7,472 nt of DNA from JBCCRH01 sp039208045 (GTDB taxonomy: Bacteria; Bacteroidota; Bacteroidia; Chitinophagales; Saprospiraceae): positions 1-7,472 of the forward strand of contig JBCCRH010000321.1 of the NCBI GenBank assembly GCA_039208045.1. The letters are read 5' to 3'. A program made the translations under genes and the position numbers. The notes below the pieces were generated by a model, which worked only from the letters and a program-made list of their open reading frames with translations, had not been told where the DNA came from and ran no database searches. This document shows, piece after piece, positions 1 through 4,970 of the stretch (positions within the stretch are counted from its first letter, which is position 1; the number at the start of each line of letters is the position of its first letter).

Positions 1-59
1 AAATTAATTTTTAATATTTATAAAGAATTTTATTCTAAATATTATCAATAATTCAGAAT

Positions 60-97
60 AATACCAATAAATGAAAAAAGCTTCAAATATTGGTATT
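60..97. repeat. AT-rich inverted repeat (hairpin) upstream of the met operon
   Basis: Bases 60-75 and 82-97 are complementary at 14 of 16 positions around a six-base loop; the outer ten pairs (60-69 with 88-97) are perfect. No T-run follows it on the plus strand, so it is not a classical intrinsic terminator for an upstream plus-strand gene. It could be the 3' end signal of a gene lying left of the window, or simply an AT-rich cruciform. A second, weaker pairing (about 31-36 with 55-60) sits just left of it. The rest of 1-150 is AT-rich, and I see no gene in it. Confidence 0.45.
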
Positions 98-150
98 TGC
101 CTGCAATTCGCTTAATTTTATTTGCTTTTGTCTAGCACAACACTCATCAA

Positions 151-182
151 ATTGTTTTTTTGAAGAAATGCAAATACTTTTG
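151..182 (+). promoter_or_regulatory. Candidate Bacteroidota-type promoter for the SAM-riboswitch/metY transcript
   Basis: TACTTTTG at 175-182 fits the Bacteroidota -7 consensus TAnnTTTG exactly. ATTG at 151-154 is a one-mismatch version of the -33 TTTG element, with a 20-base spacer that suits this promoter class. Transcription would then begin around 187-191, about 20 bases before the riboswitch P1 helix at 210, so the whole aptamer would be in the RNA. The element is short and the region AT-rich, so chance occurrence is possible; the position just ahead of the aptamer is what gives it weight. Confidence 0.5.
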
Positions 183-209
183 TGCTGTTGATCATTTCTT
201 GCAAAAGAT

Positions 210-339
210 TTGATTTTATACAGAAGGGTGGAGAGATAGGGCTCTACGAAACCCTGGCAACCTTACCTACTCAAGGTAGTTGGTGCCAATTCCCTCCAAT
301 CAAGCCACGATGTTGTGGAAGTTGGAACTATAGAATCAA
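210..339 (+). promoter_or_regulatory. SAM-I (S-box) riboswitch aptamer
   Basis: This is an S-adenosylmethionine-sensing RNA in the leader of the methionine genes. Seen directly: a closing P1 helix of 11 pairs (210-220 with 329-339, one G-U), the purine-rich 5' core GGTGGAGAGA at 227-236, the highly conserved GGCAACC at 256-262, and the conserved GGTGCCAATTCC at 282-293. A P4-like arm is formed by TCCAA (295-299) with TTGGA (322-326) and CCAC (305-308) with GTGG (315-318). These blocks and their order match the SAM-I class. Its place upstream of metY and metX agrees with the known role of the class, which is to reduce expression when SAM is abundant. The Bacteroidota expression platform is not obvious (see the leader entry). 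Confidence 0.93.
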
Positions 340-553
340 GATACTTTATGTATTCTATCATTACATTTCATCAGTCAGCTCAGTATCAGTTCAACCACTC
401 TGTATTGAACGATAGCTGTTGTTGTTGCTAAGCGATATCCGCCCTAGCTGTTGCAGTGGTGTGGTCTAGCCTTTCGGCAAAAAGGCCTGTCCCCATTCAA
501 CGCCTAAGGTGATTCCTATATCATTTCCTTTCAAATTTATCAAACCATTTATT
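340..553 (+). promoter_or_regulatory. Long untranslated leader / riboswitch expression platform
   Basis: These 214 bases separate the aptamer from the metY ATG and hold no convincing gene. Several structures are visible. ATAGAAT (330-336, the 3' strand of P1) is perfectly complementary to ATTCTAT (352-358), giving a candidate anti-P1 helix. GTTCAA (389-394) pairs with TTGAAC (405-410). GCCTTT (469-474) pairs with AAAGGC (481-486). The nine-base word TAGCTGTTG occurs at 413-421 and again at 445-453. None of the hairpins is followed by a U-tract, so I cannot identify a classical intrinsic terminator. Control could use another termination mode or act on translation. The parts are visible; the mechanism is inference. 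Confidence 0.5.
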
Positions 554-1876
554 ATGTCAAATTTTAGATTCGAAACCTTACAATTACACGCCGGCCAGGA
601 AGAAGTAGAAGGTACTACACGCTCCAGAGCAGTGCCCATTTACCAGACCACTTCTTATACCTTCAAAGATTCTGAGCATGGCGCCAATCTTTTTGCACTA
701 AAAGAATTTGGGAATATCTACACCCGTATTATGAATCCGACAACGGATACCTTCGAGAAGCGAATTGCTGCATTGGAAGGCGGAGCAATGGCAGTAGCAG
801 TAGGCTCTGGCCAAGCAGCGCAGTTCATTGCCCTGAATAATATCTTGCAAGCTGGCGATAATTTTGTGTCGAGTTCTAATCTGTATGGCGGCACCTACAA
901 CCAGTTTAAAGTAGCCTTCAAAAGACTAGGCATTGAAGTACGCTTCACTTCTGGCGAAACACCTGCCGATTACGAACGCTTAATTGATAAAAATACAAAG
1001 GCTATCTATTGTGAGACCATTAGTAACCCTCGCTACAATGTCCCTAATTTTGAAGGGATTGCAGAGGTCGCTAAAGCTCACGATTTGCCATTGGTGGTAG
1101 ACAACACCTTTGGTGCAGGTGGATACCTTGCGCAGCCGCTTAAGCTGGGCGCCAATGTAGTGGTAGAGTCTGCTACTAAGTGGATCGGTGGACATGGTAC
1201 TTCTATTGGTGGAGTAATTGTAGATGGTGGAAATTTCAACTGGGGCAATGGGAAATACCCTCAGTTTACCGAGCCTAGCGAGGGGTATCAGGGCTTAGTA
1301 TTTTGGGATGTGTTTGGTACAGATGGGCCTTTCGGCAATATTGCTTTTGCTATCCGGGCGCGTGTAGAGGGGCTTCGTGACTTCGGGCCTGCCTTGAGTC
1401 CATTTAATTCGTTCTTGTTGCTACAGGGCTTGGAAACCTTATCTTTACGCGTACAGCGTACAGTGGATAATGCCTTGGAGCTAGCTAAGTGGTTAGATCA
1501 GCACGAATTGGTTGACGAAGTAGTATACCCAGGTTTGGAAAGCCACCCAGCGCACGCCCACGCCAAAAAATACCTGCGCCATGGCTTTGGTGGAGTGCTG
1601 TCGTTCACAATCAAGGGCGAAAAAGAAAAAGCAACTTCTTTTGTGGATAGCTTGAAGCTGGTGAGTCACCTAGCGAATGTTGGAGATGCCAAGACGCTTA
1701 TTATTCAGCCTGCGGCTACTACGCACCAGCAGCTTTCTGCTGAAGCACAAGCAGCAGCAGGGGTGCTTCCTACGCAACTTCGCGTATCGGTAGGTATTGA
1801 GCATATCGACGATATCAAAGCAGACTTTGAGCAAGCTTTTGCCGCTATTCAGGCTCCTGCTGCGGTGGGTGCTTAA
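554..1876 (+). CDS. metY: O-acetylhomoserine sulfhydrylase (O-acetylhomoserine aminocarboxypropyltransferase)
   Basis: A cytosolic PLP enzyme of the Cys/Met metabolism family that converts O-acetylhomoserine plus sulfide to homocysteine (or plus methanethiol to methionine). With the ATG at 554 the protein has 440 residues, in the usual 420-445 range for MetY and longer than the roughly 380-400 of MetB/MetC-type relatives. The N-terminus MSNFRFETLQLHAGQ is the family's usual opening. YTRIMNPT (56-63) carries the Tyr and Arg that contact PLP phosphate, SGQ follows at 85-87, and the PLP Schiff-base lysine is K209 in SATKWIGGHG. The long central insertion with FWDVFGTDGPFGN and the SLRVQRT/NVGDAKTLIIQPAATTH segments are typical of MetY. 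An in-frame GTG at 509 would add 15 residues that look unlike the family, so I prefer 554. No clear Shine-Dalgarno is visible. The upstream SAM-I riboswitch and downstream metX support the assignment; preference for sulfide versus methanethiol cannot be read from sequence. Confidence 0.96.
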   Translation: MSNFRFETLQLHAGQEEVEGTTRSRAVPIYQTTSYTFKDSEHGANLFALKEFGNIYTRIMNPTTDTFEKRIAALEGGAMAVAVGSGQAAQFIALNNILQAGDNFVSSSNLYGGTYNQFKVAFKRLGIEVRFTSGETPADYERLIDKNTKAIYCETISNPRYNVPNFEGIAEVAKAHDLPLVVDNTFGAGGYLAQPLKLGANVVVESATKWIGGHGTSIGGVIVDGGNFNWGNGKYPQFTEPSEGYQGLVFWDVFGTDGPFGNIAFAIRARVEGLRDFGPALSPFNSFLLLQGLETLSLRVQRTVDNALELAKWLDQHELVDEVVYPGLESHPAHAHAKKYLRHGFGGVLSFTIKGEKEKATSFVDSLKLVSHLANVGDAKTLIIQPAATTHQQLSAEAQAAAGVLPTQLRVSVGIEHIDDIKADFEQAFAAIQAPAAVGA

Positions 1877-1891
1877 TCGGATTGGACTGAA

Positions 1892-1930
1892 AAGGGGATT
1901 GGGTATGCTGCTTTTGCAACCCAATCCCTT
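1892..1930 (+). terminator. Hairpin in the metY-metX gap (possible attenuator or RNA-processing site)
   Basis: The arms 1892-1904 and 1919-1930 are complementary except for one bulged G, giving about 12 pairs; the loop can add TGC (1906-1908) with GCA (1916-1918). The right arm ends in CTT followed by ATCTTG, so there is no U-tract and a strong intrinsic terminator is unlikely. It lies 15 bases after the metY stop and ends 17 bases before the apparent metX start. It may give partial termination, stabilise the metY 3' end, or affect metX translation. The structure is clear; its function is inference. Confidence 0.4.
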
Positions 1931-1947
1931 ATCTTGATGTTCTATGC

Positions 1948-3066
1948 TTGCTACCTAACCAAAAAAAGTACCTTTTGAAATACTTTAGTTCGAATACCTC
2001 CTTCCCGCTCGAATCTGGCGAAAAACTTCCAGCATTAACAATAGCCTACACCGCGCATGGCCAACTCAATGAAGAGCGCTCCAATGTGATTTGGATTTGT
2101 CATGCCCTAACGGCCAATGCCGATCCTTTTGAATGGTGGGAGGATTTAATCGGAGAAGGAAAACTATTCGATCCAGTCGATTACTACATTGTTTGTGCTA
2201 ATATGCTAGGCTCTTGTTATGGCTCAAGCGGAGCAGCGAGCATCAACCCAGCAACTGGAAAACCCTATCGCGATACATTTCCACTAATTACCATCCGTGA
2301 TATGGTAAAAGCCCATCAACTATTGGCCGATCACTTGGGTATTCAGACGATACACCTGATTATGGGTGGCTCTATGGGCGGCCAACAAGCACTAGAGTGG
2401 AGTATTATCGAACCCCAGCGCTTTGAGAAAGTATGCCTATTGGCTACCAACGCCAGTCATTCTCCTTGGGGGATTGCTTTCAATGAAGCGCAGCGCATGG
2501 CTATTGAGGCCGACCTCCAACACGACTCCGAAAGCGAGCATGCGGGCCAAAAAGGACTGCAAGCAGCACGAGCCATAGCTATGCTGTCGTATAGGCATTA
2601 CGATACCTTTAAAAATACACAGCTAGACCCAGAAGCTAACAAATTAGAGAATTTCAGAGCAAGTTCCTACCAGCGTTATCAAGGTAAAAAACTCTCCGAT
2701 CGATTCGATGTGTTTTCCTATTTAACCCTGAGCAAAGCCATGGACTCGCACAATGTGGGGCGCGGCCGAAAGAGTATAACCAATGCCCTGAAGCAAGTAC
2801 GAGCGCATGTACTGATTATTGGTATTTCATCAGATGTGCTGTTTCCTATTGAGGAGCAGCAATTGATGGCCCAGCACATTCCCAATGCACAGTTTGAGGT
2901 AATCGATAGTGAATATGGCCACGATGGTTTTTTAGTGGAATACGAGTCGATTAGCAAGGTAGTAGAACCTTTTTTACGAGGAAAACTCCAGACAAGTAGC
3001 ACTAAAATTGTTGCGCTACAGCGCCAAAATGGACGCGCCGCCATACCCGGCAGTGAGCGCTTTTAA
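1948..3066 (+). CDS. metX: Homoserine O-acetyltransferase (alpha/beta-hydrolase fold)
   Basis: Transfers the acetyl group of acetyl-CoA to L-homoserine in the cytosol, making the substrate of the adjacent MetY. The 372-residue protein has the MetX layout: PLESGEKLPALTIAYTAHGQ near the start, VIWICHALTANAD with the oxyanion region, then GSCYGSSG at 88-95, and the nucleophile elbow GGSMGG with catalytic S142. The acid D296 lies in ISSDVLFP and H325 in YGHDGF. Together they give the Ser-Asp-His triad in family order and spacing. Residues 93-96 read SSGA where many MetX proteins have a (S/T)TGP-like motif. Acetyl versus succinyl specificity is inferred from the metY partner. The start is uncertain: no in-frame ATG exists nearby, so TTG at 1948 (or TTG at 1975) is assumed. 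An ATG at 1937 would join this frame only if the A7 run at 1961-1967 were one base longer or were slipped on. The gene is 71 bases behind metY and presumably co-transcribed. Confidence 0.93.
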   Translation: MLPNQKKYLLKYFSSNTSFPLESGEKLPALTIAYTAHGQLNEERSNVIWICHALTANADPFEWWEDLIGEGKLFDPVDYYIVCANMLGSCYGSSGAASINPATGKPYRDTFPLITIRDMVKAHQLLADHLGIQTIHLIMGGSMGGQQALEWSIIEPQRFEKVCLLATNASHSPWGIAFNEAQRMAIEADLQHDSESEHAGQKGLQAARAIAMLSYRHYDTFKNTQLDPEANKLENFRASSYQRYQGKKLSDRFDVFSYLTLSKAMDSHNVGRGRKSITNALKQVRAHVLIIGISSDVLFPIEEQQLMAQHIPNAQFEVIDSEYGHDGFLVEYESISKVVEPFLRGKLQTSSTKIVALQRQNGRAAIPGSERF

Positions 3067-3108
3067 AACATAATTTATTATTTACTTAACCCATAAAATA
3101 GAATTTTT

Positions 3109-3747
3109 ATGTCTATTAGATTAGGTGATGTTGCACCCGATTTTACCGCCCAATCTACCGCAGGCGAGATCAAATTTCATGAATGGCTTGGCGATAGCTG
3201 GGGCGTTTTATTTTCACACCCTGCTGATTTTACGCCAGTATGTACCACAGAATTAGGTCGTACGGCAAGCCTCAAAGAAGAGTTTGAGAAGCGAAATGTG
3301 AAGGTATTAGCCGTAAGCGTAGACCCGCTGGATTCGCACCTAGAGTGGATTAAGGATATTGAAGAAACGCAGCAAGTAGAGCTGAACTTTCCCATCCTTG
3401 CGGACGAAGATCGTAATGTAGCAGAGCTATACGATATGATTCACCCCAATGAAACAGCCAAATTCACTGTGCGTACCGTATTTGTGATTGCGCCAGATAA
3501 GAAAGTGAAGCTAACGCTAACGTATCCACCTTCTACGGGCAGAAACTTTGCAGAAATCCTCCGTGTGATCGATTCGCTACAGCTCACCGCTTATCATAGC
3601 GTGGCTACGCCAGCAGATTGGGAAAATGGCCAGGATGTAGTAATTTCTCCATCGATTACCAATGAAGAAATTCCGGAGAAATTTCCGAAAGGGTTTACCG
3701 TAGTGAAGCCTTATTTGCGCACTACGCCACAACCGAATTTGAAGTAA
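3109..3747 (+). CDS. 1-Cys peroxiredoxin (Prx6-type thiol peroxidase)
   Basis: Reduces hydrogen peroxide or organic hydroperoxides in the cytosol through a reactive cysteine. The 212-residue protein matches the Prx6 group in length and order: thioredoxin-fold start RLGDVAPDFTA, then HPADFTPVCTTE with peroxidatic C45 and the supporting T42, the AVSVDPLDSHLEWIKDI segment, and RTVFVIAPDKKVKL with the active-site arginine. The C-terminal extension (about 160-212, ADWENGQDVVI to KGFTVVKPYLR) is typical of this group. C45 is the only cysteine, so there is no resolving cysteine within the chain and the reductant must be an external thiol or protein. The ATG at 3109 gives the conserved family start; the bases before it are A/T-rich without a Shine-Dalgarno. 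It lies 42 bases after metX with no terminator between and is followed by a terminator, so it may be the last gene of the met operon. No promoter of its own was recognised in the short gap. Confidence 0.95.
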   Translation: MSIRLGDVAPDFTAQSTAGEIKFHEWLGDSWGVLFSHPADFTPVCTTELGRTASLKEEFEKRNVKVLAVSVDPLDSHLEWIKDIEETQQVELNFPILADEDRNVAELYDMIHPNETAKFTVRTVFVIAPDKKVKLTLTYPPSTGRNFAEILRVIDSLQLTAYHSVATPADWENGQDVVISPSITNEEIPEKFPKGFTVVKPYLRTTPQPNLK

Positions 3748-3770
3748 TTATATTCTTGGACAGAATAGTG

Positions 3771-3802
3771 AAGTGCATAGCCAGCAGGTTGTGCACTTTT
3801 TT
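3771..3802 (+). terminator. Intrinsic terminator after the peroxiredoxin gene
   Basis: Bases 3771-3782 pair with 3787-3798 over 12 positions (two are G-U) around the loop AGCA. The right arm runs into TTTTTT at 3797-3802 and then ATTTAT. The hairpin begins 23 bases after the stop codon. This is the best intrinsic terminator in the window and probably ends the metY-metX-peroxiredoxin transcript, separating it from the dehydrogenase downstream. Confidence 0.8.
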
Positions 3803-3805
3803 ATT

Positions 3806-3968
3806 TATAGTTCAACAACCCTAGATTTGTGAATTCTGACTAGCCCTTTTCCCGGCTTGCTACGTTGAAAAGCCTCGGTGTAGCTAAGGCTATACCTGCG
3901 TTTTTCGCCTTGCAAGCCGGAAAAATGCCGTCGCCATATTTTCACAAATCTAGCATTGTTGAACTATA
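3806..3968. repeat. 163-bp imperfect palindrome, candidate MITE-like or dispersed repeat element
   Basis: The outer 28 bases (3806-3833) match the reverse complement of 3941-3968 at 26 of 28 positions. Inside, CCGGCTTGC (3852-3860) pairs perfectly with GCAAGCCGG (3912-3920). The centre is capped by a stem of 3877-3884 with 3889-3896 around the loop TAAG. The whole stretch folds into one long interrupted hairpin and has no plausible reading frame. The ends read TA-TAGTTCAACAA and TTGTTGAACTA-TA, so a TA target duplication of the Tc1/mariner (IS630) kind is possible, although the palindrome itself makes this ambiguous. It sits directly behind the terminator and ends 18 bases before the next start codon. 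That it is repeated elsewhere in the genome is inference; only one copy is visible here. Confidence 0.72.
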
Positions 3969-3986
3969 CCCAAAATCCAAAGGAAT

Positions 3987-4940
3987 ATGCTTGGCAAGGT
4001 ACTATTTATAGATAAAGCACACCCCCTCTTAGAAACAGAGCTAACCAAAATGGGCTTTCAGTGTGAGCCCGGATGGGAGTTATCAAAAGGAGAAGTAGAA
4101 GCCCTACTAGACCAATATATTGGCTTAGTGATTCGCAGTCGCTTCGCTTTTGACGCCGAGTTTTTGGCCAAAGGCACCAACTTGACTTTTTTAGCGCGCA
4201 CGGGCATTGGGCTGGAGCATGTGGATTTGGCTTACGCCGAAAAAGCAGGTATTAGCGTCTTCAATTCGCCGGAAGGCAGCAAATATACCGTTGGAGAACA
4301 CGCGCTGGGCATGCTACTCATGCTCATGAATCATTTGAATCGGGCAGATCGGGAAGTGCGCAATGGGCAGTGGATACGGGAGGGCAATCGAGGTACCGAA
4401 CTACGTGGCAAGATCGTAGGGATTGTAGGCTATGGTAATACCGGGCAAGAATTTGCAAAGCGCTTGCAGGGCTTTGACGTAGAAGTGTTGGCCTACGATA
4501 AGTACAAAAGCAACTATGGCAACGCTTACGCAAAAGCAGTTAGCCTAGCGACCATCTGGGAACGCAGTGATGTGGTCAGTTTTCACATTCCGTACGAGCG
4601 GGATAATCATTATTTGGTCAATACTGATTACCTCTCGCATTTTCAAAAACCGATTTATCTGATCAATACGGCTCGCGGCCTCATCCTGAATACGGCCGAT
4701 CTTGTGGATAGCCTAAAAAAGGGACGTGTGCTGGGCGTTGCCCTGGATGTCATCGAGTATGAAGAGACTTCCTTCGCTCACCTTGACTTAGATCAGCTTC
4801 CCGAGCCATTTCAGTATTTGCGTCGAGCGCAAAATGTAGTACTTACCCCACATATTGCAGGCTGGTCGCATGAGGCGAAGGTGGGCCATGCTCAGGTGCT
4901 AGTGGATAAAATTCGCCAAAAGTTCCAGGGAAAAGCGTAG
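3987..4940 (+). CDS. D-2-hydroxyacid dehydrogenase (phosphoglycerate dehydrogenase-like, no ACT domain)
   Basis: An NAD-dependent oxidoreductase of the D-isomer 2-hydroxyacid dehydrogenase family, 317 residues and probably cytosolic. The N-terminal substrate domain ends around FLARTGIGLEHVDL. The Rossmann motif is GYGNTG at 148-153, with D171 at the end of the second strand, which favours NAD over NADP. The catalytic set is R230 (in NTARG), E259 (in DVIEYEE) and H289 (in TPHIAGWS). The spacing from E259 to H289 is about seven residues longer than in E. coli SerA, and the usual Pro after the Glu is Glu here. No C-terminal ACT or other regulatory domain is present, so a role in serine synthesis (SerA-like) is possible but unproven; hydroxypyruvate, glyoxylate or other 2-keto acids are alternatives. 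AGGA at 3981-3984 lies only two bases before the ATG. The palindromic repeat ends 18 bases upstream, so any promoter would lie within or beside it. Confidence 0.87.
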   Translation: MLGKVLFIDKAHPLLETELTKMGFQCEPGWELSKGEVEALLDQYIGLVIRSRFAFDAEFLAKGTNLTFLARTGIGLEHVDLAYAEKAGISVFNSPEGSKYTVGEHALGMLLMLMNHLNRADREVRNGQWIREGNRGTELRGKIVGIVGYGNTGQEFAKRLQGFDVEVLAYDKYKSNYGNAYAKAVSLATIWERSDVVSFHIPYERDNHYLVNTDYLSHFQKPIYLINTARGLILNTADLVDSLKKGRVLGVALDVIEYEETSFAHLDLDQLPEPFQYLRRAQNVVLTPHIAGWSHEAKVGHAQVLVDKIRQKFQGKA

Positions 4941-4970
4941 TTTTACGGTCTACAAGGTCTAGTCAAACAC

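Noticed and set aside
182..415. 77-codon open frame on the plus strand
   Set aside because: It overlaps the SAM-I riboswitch and its leader; its sequence is explained by conserved RNA blocks and does not resemble a protein.
509..553. Upstream GTG start extending metY by 15 residues
   Set aside because: The added residues are unlike MetY N-termini, while the ATG at 554 gives the usual family opening.
2718..3044. 108-codon minus-strand open frame inside metX
   Set aside because: It is antisense to a well-supported catalytic domain and shows no family features; it is a shadow of the metX frame.
3738..3758. Possible promoter TTTG ... TATTCTTG after the peroxiredoxin gene
   Set aside because: The -7-like word has a mismatch, the spacer is only nine bases, and a terminator follows directly.
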